DNA of 64,000 bases, taken from Glaciimonas immobilis (GTDB taxonomy: Bacteria; Pseudomonadota; Gammaproteobacteria; Burkholderiales; Burkholderiaceae_D). Position numbers and translations under genes: made by a program. The notes below the pieces were generated by a model, which did not search any database, was not told where the DNA came from, and saw only the letters and a list, made by a program, of their open reading frames with translations. The stretch is from assembly GCF_011947285.1 (NCBI RefSeq), contig NZ_JAAOZT010000009.1:372001-436000 (forward strand), given 5' to 3'. Each line of letters begins with the position of its first letter. Position 1 is the stretch's first letter. Of the stretch, positions 1 through 9,790 are shown piece after piece.

Positions 1-465
1 ACATTGCCCTGAGATTGGAAGCAGCTCCGCTGTACTGAACTGGAAGTTCATGAAAAATTCACAGGGCTCCATGCGAAATACACACGTTCTTAAAAGTCTG
101 CTGTTCACCGCAATTAGTCAAAGGGTAGCTGCCACTACCGGCCAATGGAATAAGATGGAAATTAAATCGTCCACGGATGCATTAGGACCAGAACGAAAAA
201 TAAAACCCCCATTTTCTTTTTACTTTTTAAGAATTCGCAACTTGTGCTTTTCTTAAGAATTCATGTTTATTTCACGGATTTTTCTTCTTCTTTTTTTTTC
301 TAGGCTCGGGATATTATTGGGGTTACGTAGAATCCATGCACATCACAAGAAGGTTAATCCCTTCGCACTCTTTTACAAGCGAATCGTCAACGTATCCCGT
401 AGCGCTAAGGCCAACTTTAACAACTGCGGACCGCTGCCTAACTTAAGCAATAAATTGGCAATGCC
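1..465. other. Gene-free leader at the window edge
   Basis: No convincing gene is visible. The two short plus-strand open frames here (68 codons each) have no plausible ribosome binding site and no recognisable protein features. The stretch is rich in A/T homopolymers around 195-300 and probably contains the promoter of the Crp/Fnr-type gene that follows. Confidence 0.5.
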
Positions 466-1161
466 ATGACTAATACAAGATTAAATATCACCGAGATGCT
501 ACACCTGCACGCTTGGTTTACTGCGCTTGCTCCAGAGCATCAGGCCCTCGTCGCCAAAGCTGCTGTGATGGAGCACTTTGCCAGCGGGGCATTGGTCGCG
601 CAGCGCGGCGCACCTTCTCACTTTTGGATAGGTGTCCATAACGGTTTAATCAAGCTCGCCGTGTACAGTCTTGACGGTCGTGGGTGTACTTTTTCTGGGG
701 TGCCCGCGGGCGGTTGGGTAGGCGAAGGCAGCGTGATCAAGCGTGAACTGCGCAAATATGATGTGATTGCGGTGCGCGATTCGGCTATTTTGCTGATTCC
801 GGAACAGACATTTCATACATTACTGGCAGAAAGTCTGCCATTCACCGGCTTCGTTATCCGGCAACTGAACGAGCGCATGGGCGAGTTTATCGCCAGTTTG
901 CAAAATACGCGCCTGTTAAGTACCGATGCGCAGGTGGCGCAAGCGATCGCCCAGCTATTTCATCCGGTATTGTATCCGCGCACGATGGCGGTGCTGGCGT
1001 TCTCGCAGGAGGAGATCGGTTTGTTGACCGGATTGTCCCGGCAACGGGTAAATCAAGCCCTGAAGCAACTCGCAAGCCTGAACTTGGTGACGACTTCCTA
1101 TCAATCGATTCAGGTGGTCGATCTGGACGGATTACGGCGCTTCGGTCTTGCGCAATTATGA
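466..1161 (+). CDS. Crp/Fnr-family transcriptional regulator
   Basis: A 231-residue DNA-binding regulator of the Crp/Fnr superfamily. The N-terminal part (about residues 20-120) fits the cyclic-nucleotide-binding beta-roll, with GLIKLAVYSLDGR and GGWVGEGSVI. The C-terminal part is a winged helix-turn-helix seen as EEIGLLTGLSRQRVNQAL. It has only one cysteine (in GCTFSG), so it cannot carry an FNR-type 4Fe-4S cluster, and no cAMP-specific signature is evident. It starts at ATG 466. It lies convergent to the purine permease gene, with 138 bases between them, so a role in purine control is possible by position but not shown. The ligand is unknown. The family assignment is firm, the regulon is not. 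Confidence 0.85.
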   Translation: MTNTRLNITEMLHLHAWFTALAPEHQALVAKAAVMEHFASGALVAQRGAPSHFWIGVHNGLIKLAVYSLDGRGCTFSGVPAGGWVGEGSVIKRELRKYDVIAVRDSAILLIPEQTFHTLLAESLPFTGFVIRQLNERMGEFIASLQNTRLLSTDAQVAQAIAQLFHPVLYPRTMAVLAFSQEEIGLLTGLSRQRVNQALKQLASLNLVTTSYQSIQVVDLDGLRRFGLAQL

Positions 1162-1299
1162 AGACGAAACCATCGTACAAAAAAGGGACGGCCAATGCGC
1201 CCCTGTTCTATCTCTCAAATCTCCGGTGCCAACTTATCGCGGTAGAGTCATTTTGTCGGTGATTCGCCTGCCACATGCCCGCGCTCACATGGCGACCAA

Positions 1300-2601
1300 T
1301 CACTCGGCACCCAAATGGATATACCGGAACAAAAATACCGCCGCGATAATCCATAAGACCATCTTCACTTCCTTAAATCGACCGGTAAACAACTTTAGCC
1401 CGGCGTAAGAAATAAAGCCAAACGCGATCCCGTTGGCGATCGAATAGGTGAACGGCATCATCAACACGGTAATGACAGCAGGTACGCTTTCAGTGCTGTC
1501 TTCCCAATCCAGATGCGTGACTTCGCGTAGCATCAGGCACGCCACATAAAACAGAGCGGGCGCAGTCGCGTAACCGGGTACGGCACCGGCCAGCGGCGCA
1601 ATAAACAGGCATGCGAGAAATAGGACCGCTACCGCCAGCGCGGTCAGCCCGGTGCGGCCGCCAGCCTGTACCCCCGCGGCGCTTTCGATATACGCTGTGG
1701 TGCTGGAAGTGCCGAGAAACGTGCCCGCAACAATCGCGGCGCTGTCCGCTAGCAACGCGCGATTAAGGCGCTCCATCTTGCCGTTCTTGACCAGACCCGC
1801 ACGCGTGGCGACCCCGATCATGGTGCCGGTCGCGTCAAACAGTTCGACCAGAAAAAACACCAGAACAATGTTCAGAACGCCCATTGATAGTGCGCCCATG
1901 ATGTCGAGCTTGAACAGGGTAGGCAAGACCGAAGGCGGCATCGAAAAAACGCCCATGAACTTGTTGCCACCGATCAGAAAACTTAGGATCGTGACCGTCA
2001 CAATGCCGATCAAAATCGCACCTTTCACCTTGAATCGGTCCAGTACTACGATGATCAAAAATCCGGCAATTGCCAAAATCGCGGGGATTTTATGTAAATC
2101 CCCCAGTGTAATGAAAGTGGCCGGATTAGCCACGACGATACCGGCGGTTTTAAGTGAAATCAAACCCAGAAATAACCCTATACCGGCGGTGATGGCAATC
2201 CGGATGCTGGGAGGAATGCCGTTCACGATCATCTCGCGCACGCCGACCAGACTAATAATTACAAACAGGCAACCTGAAATAAAGACCGCACCAAGCGCGA
2301 TCTCCCAAGGCACGCCCATGCCTTTAACTACGGTGTAGGCAAAATAAGCGTTGAGGCCCATGCCGGGTGCGAGCGCAATAGGATAGTTTGCGTAGCACGC
2401 CATGATCAGGGTGCCGACCGCTGCCGCAATGCAGGTTGCGACGAATACGGCGTCCTTCGGCATACCGGCATCGCCGAGAATCGCCGGGTTGACGAAGATG
2501 ATATACGCCATCGTCAGGAAGGTCGTGAGTCCGGCGATCAATTCGGTACGTACATCCGTACCGTTATCCTTTAGCTTGAAAAAGTTATCGAGAAGTTGCA
2601 T
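1300..2601 (-). CDS. NCS2-family purine permease (guanine/hypoxanthine type)
   Basis: Inner-membrane nucleobase transporter of the AzgA/PbuG-like NCS2 branch, 433 residues from the chosen start. The diagnostic N-terminal segment GLTTFLTMAYIIFVNPAI is present, followed by about a dozen hydrophobic segments and the family motif GTFLGTSSTTAYIESAAG. I chose ATG 2601 (MQLLDNFFKL) rather than the longer open frame because GGAGA lies just upstream and family members begin at this point. It is divergent from xdhA, and the cluster also carries guanine deaminase and xanthine dehydrogenase. Uptake of guanine, hypoxanthine or adenine is therefore the likely role; exact substrate choice cannot be read from the sequence. 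Confidence 0.9.
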   Translation of the reverse strand: MQLLDNFFKLKDNGTDVRTELIAGLTTFLTMAYIIFVNPAILGDAGMPKDAVFVATCIAAAVGTLIMACYANYPIALAPGMGLNAYFAYTVVKGMGVPWEIALGAVFISGCLFVIISLVGVREMIVNGIPPSIRIAITAGIGLFLGLISLKTAGIVVANPATFITLGDLHKIPAILAIAGFLIIVVLDRFKVKGAILIGIVTVTILSFLIGGNKFMGVFSMPPSVLPTLFKLDIMGALSMGVLNIVLVFFLVELFDATGTMIGVATRAGLVKNGKMERLNRALLADSAAIVAGTFLGTSSTTAYIESAAGVQAGGRTGLTALAVAVLFLACLFIAPLAGAVPGYATAPALFYVACLMLREVTHLDWEDSTESVPAVITVLMMPFTYSIANGIAFGFISYAGLKLFTGRFKEVKMVLWIIAAVFLFRYIHLGAE

Positions 2602-3085
2602 GTTGTCTCCATTATTATTGTCACGTGGCTGGTGCATGTCTTATGCCCGTCGTTATTTGTTGACATCTTGATGTGTCTGTCTGGCTGCTCCTGCGCGCTT
2701 TATGGATTCGGGCAAGATAATGTGATGCAGATTACGTTGTCGATGTTGCCGCTTTCGAAATACTGTTTATTAAGTGGGGATGATTATGCGCGTCTTCGCC
2801 AGTTTATGACGGCGGGTCCGATGCTTGCTTGTATTAATCGAACATACTTCCGTGAAATTGTATTATTGATAATTTTTATTGCCGCTTATTATTAACGCTC
2901 AACGTCTGAAAAGGTTTGGACAGAGCAGTTAAGCTGACATCGGATGAGGGCCTGGGGTAATCCAGGCTACAAGACCCACAGCGCTATTTCATTTTGCAAA
3001 TACCCAACATCATCGGCATATCGCACTCTGCAGGGCGTGCGACTGCTAATCTACAAAGTATAAATAAATCATATTGGAGTTTCTT
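2602..3085. other. Divergent intergenic region between purine permease and xdhA
   Basis: A 484-base gene-free stretch that must hold the promoters of both the permease (minus strand) and the xdh operon (plus strand). A TTGACA hexamer is seen at 2660-2665, but no good -10 lies at the right distance. The stretch 2820-2900 is A/T-rich. No operator could be identified by eye. Confidence 0.4.
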
Positions 3086-4645
3086 GTGTCTACTGCCATC
3101 CAAACGACCGCAACGCCAGATGCAGCCAGCAGTCCAATCCGGTTTTTTTATCGCGGCGCAGTCCACTCGGTACATCATGCCGCGCCCACCCGGACTATTC
3201 TTCAACATTTGCGTGAAGATCTGCATTGCACCGGCACCAAAGAGGGATGCGCTGAAGGCGATTGCGGTGCATGTACGGTGGTTATTGGTGAAATGGGCGC
3301 TAACGGGGTTCAGATGAAATCGGTCAACGCCTGCATTCAATTTTTGCCTACGCTGGACGGTAAAGCGTTATATACCGTAGAAGACCTGAAGCAGCAGGAC
3401 GGTGCGCTGCACCCCGTGCAACAAGCGATGGTTGAATGTCACGGCTCACAGTGCGGCTTTTGTACACCGGGGTTTGTCATGTCTTTGTGGGATTTATATC
3501 TCAAAAATGAAGGGGTGCAGCAGGCGCCGTTGCCGTCTACAGCGATTGCTTCAGTCACGCAATGTCCCCCATGGAAACCCTTGCAGCGTAAAGAGATTGA
3601 TGTCGCCTTGTCCGGTAACCTTTGTCGTTGCACCGGTTATCGCCCGATTATCGACGCGGCGCACCGAATGGGTGAATTGCCAGTCGTAGGTTTTGACCGT
3701 CACGCGTTGCAGACAGCATTAGAACCATTGCAACGCGACGACATGTTTACCTATAGCCACGCCGGGCAGCATTTTTACGCACCGCGTACTTTGCAGCAAC
3801 TGGTGGACATTCGCGCTAGCCATCCGGCAGCGCGCATGCTGGCAGGATCGACCGACGTTGGTCTGTGGGTCACCAAGCAAATGCGTGACTTGGGCGATAT
3901 CATTTTTCTGGGACAGGTTAAAGAGCTTGCCACCGTTAAAACTGAAAACGCACAACTTGAAATCGGTGCCGGTGTTTCATTGAACGATGCCTATGCAGCG
4001 TTAAGCGCGCATTACCCGGAACTGAATGAAATGTGGCAACGCTTTGCCTCGTTGCCGATCCGCAATGCGGGCACTCTTGGCGGCAACGTTGCCAACGGCT
4101 CGCCGATCGGCGATTCGCCCCCGTGGTTGATCGCATTAGGCGCGGAAGTCGTATTACGGGGACCAGCGGGGCAGCGCATCATGCCATTGGAAGCGCTCTA
4201 TCTGGACTACATGAAAAAAGACATGCAGCCCGATGAATTTGTTGAGTCGGTGCGGGTGCCATTGCCACGCGCCGGTATGCAGTTCCGCACGTATAAATTA
4301 GCCAAGCGCTTCGATCAGGATATCTCTGCGGTGTGTGCCGCCTTTTCGGTGGTACTGGATGGCAATCTGGTGGAGTCGGTCCGGATCGCTTTTGGCGGGA
4401 TGGCAGCGACGCCCAAACGTGCCGCCAAAGCAGAGGCCGCGCTGGTAGGGCAGCCGTGGGATGAAGTCAGACTGCAAGCCGCGATGGCGTTACTGGCAGA
4501 GGATTTTGCACCGCTGTCGGACATGCGCGCATCCAGTGTTTACCGTATGAAGACAGCGCAGAATCTGCTACGCCGCTGCTGGTTAGAAACCCGTATCGAC
4601 GCGCCGCTGCGGCCCGATCAGGTTAATGCGTTTGCATGCGCTTGA
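3086..4645 (+). CDS. xdhA: Xanthine dehydrogenase small (FeS/FAD) subunit XdhA
   Basis: Electron-transfer subunit of xanthine dehydrogenase, 519 residues, which passes electrons from the molybdenum site to NAD+. The N-terminal 2Fe-2S ferredoxin domain has [16 protein letters not shown] (Cys 48, 55, 60, 63). The second 2Fe-2S domain has SQCGFCTPG and [10 protein letters not shown]. The FAD domain follows, with the pyrophosphate-binding segment [10 protein letters not shown] and later [18 protein letters not shown] chose GTG 3086 as start: TTGGAG at 3074-3079 then acts as ribosome binding site with a 6-base spacer, and the frame upstream of it is not conserved in character. It is followed after 28 bases by xdhB. 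Partner: XdhB; maturation: XdhC. Confidence 0.95.
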   Translation: MSTAIQTTATPDAASSPIRFFYRGAVHSVHHAAPTRTILQHLREDLHCTGTKEGCAEGDCGACTVVIGEMGANGVQMKSVNACIQFLPTLDGKALYTVEDLKQQDGALHPVQQAMVECHGSQCGFCTPGFVMSLWDLYLKNEGVQQAPLPSTAIASVTQCPPWKPLQRKEIDVALSGNLCRCTGYRPIIDAAHRMGELPVVGFDRHALQTALEPLQRDDMFTYSHAGQHFYAPRTLQQLVDIRASHPAARMLAGSTDVGLWVTKQMRDLGDIIFLGQVKELATVKTENAQLEIGAGVSLNDAYAALSAHYPELNEMWQRFASLPIRNAGTLGGNVANGSPIGDSPPWLIALGAEVVLRGPAGQRIMPLEALYLDYMKKDMQPDEFVESVRVPLPRAGMQFRTYKLAKRFDQDISAVCAAFSVVLDGNLVESVRIAFGGMAATPKRAAKAEAALVGQPWDEVRLQAAMALLAEDFAPLSDMRASSVYRMKTAQNLLRRCWLETRIDAPLRPDQVNAFACA

Positions 4646-4673
4646 GCGCCATTCGGAAAAAGGAAGAAATACA

Positions 4674-7052
4674 ATGAATACCCAGACCGACGCATTCCTG
4701 AAAGATCAGCCAGCAACGCCTGTCGATGTCGCCCAGTGGGCCGAAGTCGGCCAGTCGCATCCGCATGAATCCGCGGCGTTGCACGTATTGGGCGAAGCCA
4801 CCTACACCGACGATATCCCGGAAGCGCAAGGCACGTTGCACGCAGCACTGGGCTTATCGCAAAAAGCCCACGCCCGGGTGCGCGCCATCAATCTGGACGC
4901 TGTGCGCGCTGCAACCGGTGTGGTCGCAGTCTATGTTGCCAGCGATATTCCTGGCACCAACGATTGTGGTCCGATCATCCATGACGATCCGATTCTGGCC
5001 GATGGTCTGGTCCAGTACGTCGGTCAGCCGATATTTGTGGTCGTCGCCGACAGCCACGATAATGCCCGTCGTGCGGTCCGTAAAGTAGTCGTTGATTACG
5101 AAGAGTTGCCGGCTATTTTAACGCCGCAGGCGGCGCATGCTGCACGCTCTTATGTGTTGCCACCAATGCATTTGGCACGCGGTGATGTGGAGTCAGCGTT
5201 TGCCATTGCGGCGCATAAGCTCAGTGGTGAGCTGCTAGTGGGCGGACAGGAACAATTTTATCTGGAAGGCCAGATTTCCTACGCTATTCCGAAGGAAGGC
5301 AATGGCATGCTGGTGCAGTGCTCAACCCAGCATCCTTCTGAAATGCAACATGTAGTCGCGCACGCGTTGGGTTTGCACGCACACAATGTCGTAGTGGAGT
5401 GTCGTCGTATGGGCGGGGGATTTGGCGGTAAAGAATCGCAATCGGCATTGTGGGCAGCGGTGGCCGCAATCTCCGCGCAGAAGTTAAAGCGTCCGGTCAA
5501 ACTGCGTGCCGACCGCGACGATGACATGATGGTCACCGGCAAGCGCCATTGCTTCCATTATGAATATGAAGTCGGCTATGACAACGACGGACGCATCGTC
5601 GGTGCCCGGGTACAGATGGTGAGTCGGGCGGGATATTCTGCAGACTTATCCGCGCCGGTCGCTACCCGTGCAGTCTGTCATTTCGATAATGCCTACTATT
5701 TGTCGGACGTGGATATTCGCGCCATGTGCGGCAAGACCAACACGCAGTCAAACACCGCATTCCGTGGCTTCGGCGGTCCGCAGGGCGCGATTGCGATTGA
5801 ATACATCCTCGACGAAATCGCCCGCAATCTGGGCCGCGACGGGCTGGATATTCGGAGGATCAATTTTTACGGCCGCAACGAAAGCGAAGGCCGCAATGTG
5901 ACCCAATATGGTCAGATCGTCGTCGATAATATCATCCACGAACTGGTCGACGAATTGGAAGTCAGTAGCGCCTATCGTCAACGGCGCGCTGAAATCAACG
6001 CCTACAATGCCAGCAGTCTGGTGCTTAAAAAAGGTCTTGCGCTGACGCCTGTCAAGTTTGGGATTGCATTCAATGTCACGCACCTGAATCAAGCTGGTGC
6101 GCTGGTGCACGTCTACACCGATGGTTCGGTCCTGGTTAATCACGGCGGTACCGAAATGGGGCAGGGCGTGAATACTAAGGTCGCGCAGGTGGTCGCGCAC
6201 GAATTAGGGATTCCGCTGGCGTTGGTGCGCGTTACCGCTACCGATACCAGTAAGATTGCTAATACTTCTGCTACGGCTGCCTCTACCGGTGCCGACCTGA
6301 ACGGTAAAGCCGCACAAAACGCAGCAAATAAAATTCGCCAGCGTCTGGCGGAGTTTTTTGTTACTTTATTTGGCGGTGACAATAGCGCTGATATTACGGC
6401 AGTCACCTTTGCCGCGGGCATGATACAGATGGGAGAGTACAGTATCTCCTTCCCTGATCTGGTGCAAAAAGCATACATGGCGCGAGTGCAGCTTTGGTCC
6501 GACGGTTTCTATGCGACGCCGGGTTTGTATTGGGACTCCAAGACCATGACGGGCCATCCATTTTCCTATTTCGCGTATGGCGCTTCGGTCTCTGAGGTAG
6601 TCATCGATACCTTGACCGGGGAGTGGAAATTGCTACGCGCCGACGCGTTGTACGACGCCGGTGCGTCGCTCAATCCGGCGCTCGATATTGGTCAGGTGGA
6701 GGGAGCCTTCATTCAGGGAATGGGCTGGTTGACCACCGAAGAATTATGGTGGAACAAAGACGGCAAGTTGATGACGCACGCGCCGTCAACGTACAAGATA
6801 CCTGCGATATCGGATTGCCCTCAGGACTTCCGCGTCAGCCTGTTTAAAAATCGTAACGTAGAAGACAGCATCCATCGCTCCAAAGCGGTAGGTGAGCCGC
6901 CGCTGTTGTTGCCCTTTTCGGTCTTTTTCGCGATCCGTGACGCCATCGCCAGCGTGGCCGACCATCGTTATAACCCACCGTTGAATGCACCTGCGACCAG
7001 CGAAGCGATATTGCAGGCGATCACTGCCGTTGAGGCCATGGCCGCGGGTTGA
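4674..7052 (+). CDS. xdhB: Xanthine dehydrogenase molybdopterin-binding subunit XdhB
   Basis: Catalytic large subunit, 792 residues, which binds the molybdenum cofactor and oxidises hypoxanthine to xanthine and xanthine to urate in the cytoplasm. Family motifs are in order: GGQEQFYLEGQ (about 190-200), RRMGGGFGGKE (about 245-253), TAFRGFGGPQG, GGTEMGQGV, and near the C-terminus VGEPPLLLP, which contains the catalytic glutamate of the family. The open frame continues 48 bases upstream into xdhA, but ATG 4674 has AGGAAG at 4661-4666 and gives the normal N-terminus, so it is chosen. Same operon as xdhA and xdhC. Confidence 0.96.
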   Translation: MNTQTDAFLKDQPATPVDVAQWAEVGQSHPHESAALHVLGEATYTDDIPEAQGTLHAALGLSQKAHARVRAINLDAVRAATGVVAVYVASDIPGTNDCGPIIHDDPILADGLVQYVGQPIFVVVADSHDNARRAVRKVVVDYEELPAILTPQAAHAARSYVLPPMHLARGDVESAFAIAAHKLSGELLVGGQEQFYLEGQISYAIPKEGNGMLVQCSTQHPSEMQHVVAHALGLHAHNVVVECRRMGGGFGGKESQSALWAAVAAISAQKLKRPVKLRADRDDDMMVTGKRHCFHYEYEVGYDNDGRIVGARVQMVSRAGYSADLSAPVATRAVCHFDNAYYLSDVDIRAMCGKTNTQSNTAFRGFGGPQGAIAIEYILDEIARNLGRDGLDIRRINFYGRNESEGRNVTQYGQIVVDNIIHELVDELEVSSAYRQRRAEINAYNASSLVLKKGLALTPVKFGIAFNVTHLNQAGALVHVYTDGSVLVNHGGTEMGQGVNTKVAQVVAHELGIPLALVRVTATDTSKIANTSATAASTGADLNGKAAQNAANKIRQRLAEFFVTLFGGDNSADITAVTFAAGMIQMGEYSISFPDLVQKAYMARVQLWSDGFYATPGLYWDSKTMTGHPFSYFAYGASVSEVVIDTLTGEWKLLRADALYDAGASLNPALDIGQVEGAFIQGMGWLTTEELWWNKDGKLMTHAPSTYKIPAISDCPQDFRVSLFKNRNVEDSIHRSKAVGEPPLLLPFSVFFAIRDAIASVADHRYNPPLNAPATSEAILQAITAVEAMAAG

Positions 7053-7131
7053 ATTTGACCGGCGGCGTCAAAGCGAGGACCGCCGATGACTACCAGTCGC
7101 CGTCGCTGATTTTTAAAAAAGGACCATTACT

Positions 7132-8259
7132 ATGACCATCTGGTTAAATGCCTTGACCACGCTGATGAAGCAACCGACCGCCGCTAATCCGGCGATCTTG
7201 ATTACGGTTGCGCAGGTCGAGGGTTCCGGGCCACGCGCCCCGGGGGCAAAAATGGTGGTGACTTCTCTGGCCCAGTTCGACACCATCGGCGGTGGCCATT
7301 TGGAATTGTGCGCGATTGATATCGCGCGCCAGATGCTAAATGAAAAATCGGTCGGTTTGAGTGGTTCCAATCTGGCAGGCGAGCGCCGCTTGCAACGATT
7401 TTCATTAGGGCCATCGCTCGGCCAATGTTGCGGCGGCGTGGTGCATCTGGCTTTTGAGCGGGTCGATGCCAATGCCGCCGAGTATTTTAATTATCTGCAG
7501 TTACGCTTGCGCAAAGCTGAAGATAGCTGGCGTTTGGTCGCATTGGATTGCGCAGATACCGCCATCGCGCCGAGTCTTTGCGATGCGGATGGGCGACGTT
7601 TGCACGGCCCCGGCATGTTGCCCACATTGCCGACATTGATTGATAGCGCGATGGTCATCCGCGATGCTGCCGGGCAACGCTGGTTATTAGACGGTTGTTT
7701 GGCACCACGGCCGCAATTGTTTTTGTTTGGTGCGGGCCATGTCGGTGCCGCGATTGTCCGGGCGTTGTCCGATTTGCCTTGCCGCATCACCTGGATTGAT
7801 GAGCGGGAAGAGATGTTCCCTGATCTGCAACCGGCTAACGTCACGATAGAAGCTACCGACATTCCAGAGGCCTTGGTCGCCAGCGCACCGCCGGGAGTAA
7901 GTTTTTTGGTCATGACGCATAACCACGCGCTCGATCAACGCTTGTCCGAGCTGATATTGCAGCGCGACGATATTGGCTGGTTCGGTTTGATCGGCTCCAA
8001 AACAAAACGCATGCAGTTCGAACATCGACTGCAAGAGCGCGGCATCGCCCCGGAAAGGTTCGCCGCAATGATCTGCCCGATAGGTATTCAGGGAATCGTT
8101 GGCAAAGAACCCGCTGTGATCGCCGCCTCCGTGACGGCGCAGTTGTTGCAAGTGTGGGAGCGGATGGCGAGCACGTCGCCGGTCCTGCCCTCGCGCTCCA
8201 GCGCAACCGCCGCTAGTCTTGCTGCAAATGAAGAAGCAAGCATAGCGACCGGCGGCTGA
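7132..8259 (+). CDS. xdhC: Xanthine dehydrogenase accessory protein XdhC
   Basis: A 375-residue chaperone of the XdhC/CoxI family that binds molybdenum cofactor, promotes its sulfuration and inserts it into XdhB. Visible motifs: GSGPRAPGAKMVV near the N-terminus, GGGHLE, the cysteine motif LGQCCGGVV, and a C-terminal Rossmann domain beginning FLFGAGHVGAAIV, followed by MTHNHALD and GLIGSKTKR. Start ATG 7132 has AAAGGA at 7118-7123. It is 79 bases after xdhB and in the same direction. The last ~35 residues are an Ala/Ser-rich tail without obvious function. Confidence 0.93.
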   Translation: MTIWLNALTTLMKQPTAANPAILITVAQVEGSGPRAPGAKMVVTSLAQFDTIGGGHLELCAIDIARQMLNEKSVGLSGSNLAGERRLQRFSLGPSLGQCCGGVVHLAFERVDANAAEYFNYLQLRLRKAEDSWRLVALDCADTAIAPSLCDADGRRLHGPGMLPTLPTLIDSAMVIRDAAGQRWLLDGCLAPRPQLFLFGAGHVGAAIVRALSDLPCRITWIDEREEMFPDLQPANVTIEATDIPEALVASAPPGVSFLVMTHNHALDQRLSELILQRDDIGWFGLIGSKTKRMQFEHRLQERGIAPERFAAMICPIGIQGIVGKEPAVIAASVTAQLLQVWERMASTSPVLPSRSSATAASLAANEEASIATGG

Positions 8260-8341
8260 CATGCAATAGATACGGCACAGTTATCCCCAAAAAAATACAA
8301 AATAAAACATCAGTACATGTTCACAAAAGGATATACAGCTC

Positions 8342-9664
8342 ATGTCAGCAGGCTACAACACCCCGCAATCCGACCACACAACGCTCGATGTTTATCGCGG
8401 CAGTGTGCTGCACTTCACCGCCGATCCTTTGCATCATCCTGAAGGGACCGCATGGCATGAAGATGGCCTGCTGTTAATCAGAGACGGACACGTGGTCGCG
8501 GCGGGGGATTATCAGCATCTGAAGGATGCACTGCCCGACGGACAATCGATCCACGACTATCGCGGCAAGATCATCATGCCCGGCTTTATCGATAGTCATG
8601 TTCACTATCCACAGACCGACATGATTGCATCGCCATCGCCAGGGTTGCTGCCATGGCTGGAGAAGTATACATTTCCAACGGAGAGAAAATTCAGCGATCC
8701 CGAGCACGCACGCGATGTCGCCGATTTTTTCCTTGACCAGTTACTCAGTTGCGGCACAACCACCGCAATGGTGTATTGCACGGTCCATCCAGAATCCGTC
8801 GATGCCTTTTTTGCGGAGAGTGAAGCGCGCAATCTGCGGATGATCGCGGGCAAGGTTATGATGGATCGGAACTGTCCTGATTTTTTGCAGGACACTGCCG
8901 AAGGGGGTATTCGCGAGACTGAAGACCTGCTCAAAAAATGGCACAATCGGGGCCGCCAGTTATACGCCATCACGCCACGCTTTGCACCGACCTCCAGCAA
9001 CGCGCAATTGCAATTGTCGGGTGAATTGGCGGCTGCACATCCTGACGTTTATCTACAAACCCACGCCGCCGAAAATGTGGACGAAGTAGCGTGGGTAAAA
9101 TCGTTGTTCCCGGAATCACGCAGCTATATGGATGTCTACGACAAATATGGCATGCTGCGTCCGCGCTCAATGTATGGACATTGCGTCTGGCTTAACGATG
9201 ACGACCGGCGACGTATGGCCGAAACACAGTCCGCTATTTCAATCTGTCCGACTTCTAATCTGTTTCTGGGAAGTGGTCTATTCGATTTTGCCAACGCCGA
9301 CAAACAGCACGTCCCGCTATCCATCGCCACCGACGTTGGCGGGGGGACCAGTTTTTCAATGTTGCAAACAATGAACGGTGCCTACAAAGTGGCGCGCATG
9401 AGCGGTACTTTTTTACCGGGATTGCGGATGTTTTATCTAGCGACGTTGGGCGGTGCGCGCAGCATGCAGCTAGAAAATACCATTGGTAATTTTGTACCGG
9501 GCGCCGAGGCAGATTTCATCATTCTGGACCCGGATGCGACGCCATTGCTGGCACGCCGCACAGCTAACACCGACAGTCTGGAAGAGTTGTTATTTGCGCT
9601 GGCATTGCTGGGTGATGATCGCAGTATTCAGGCGACCTTTGCTGCCGGGAAACAGGTTTATTAG
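8342..9664 (+). CDS. guaD: Guanine deaminase
   Basis: A 440-residue amidohydrolase-superfamily zinc enzyme that converts guanine to xanthine and ammonia, feeding the XdhAB reaction. Zinc-binding HxH is in PGFIDSHVHYPQTD (His 86 and His 88). Further metal and substrate motifs are YCTVHPESVDAFF, THAAENVDEV, YGHCVWL and ATDVGGGTSFSML. The length matches bacterial GuaD. It lies 82 bases after xdhC in the same direction, consistent with a purine-catabolic operon, and is convergent with the SpoVR gene. Confidence 0.95.
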   Translation: MSAGYNTPQSDHTTLDVYRGSVLHFTADPLHHPEGTAWHEDGLLLIRDGHVVAAGDYQHLKDALPDGQSIHDYRGKIIMPGFIDSHVHYPQTDMIASPSPGLLPWLEKYTFPTERKFSDPEHARDVADFFLDQLLSCGTTTAMVYCTVHPESVDAFFAESEARNLRMIAGKVMMDRNCPDFLQDTAEGGIRETEDLLKKWHNRGRQLYAITPRFAPTSSNAQLQLSGELAAAHPDVYLQTHAAENVDEVAWVKSLFPESRSYMDVYDKYGMLRPRSMYGHCVWLNDDDRRRMAETQSAISICPTSNLFLGSGLFDFANADKQHVPLSIATDVGGGTSFSMLQTMNGAYKVARMSGTFLPGLRMFYLATLGGARSMQLENTIGNFVPGAEADFIILDPDATPLLARRTANTDSLEELLFALALLGDDRSIQATFAAGKQVY

Positions 9665-9790
9665 TGCTAATAATACAGCGGCTGGTCGCGCAATAAGCAG
9701 CCAATCAAGAAAGCCACGCGACGACATCAGAAGCGGCGCGTGGGTGCGTAAGGTTAAGCCAAGATAAGCTCAAGGCATAGTTTACGCATC

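Noticed and set aside
1652-2338. 228-codon open frame antisense to the purine permease
   Set aside because: It is a shadow of the permease gene; its composition (Pro/Thr/Ile/Arg-rich) is that of an antisense frame and it has no family motif.
5748-6200. 150-codon frame antisense to xdhB
   Set aside because: xdhB is certain over this stretch, and the antisense frame lacks motifs or a start site.
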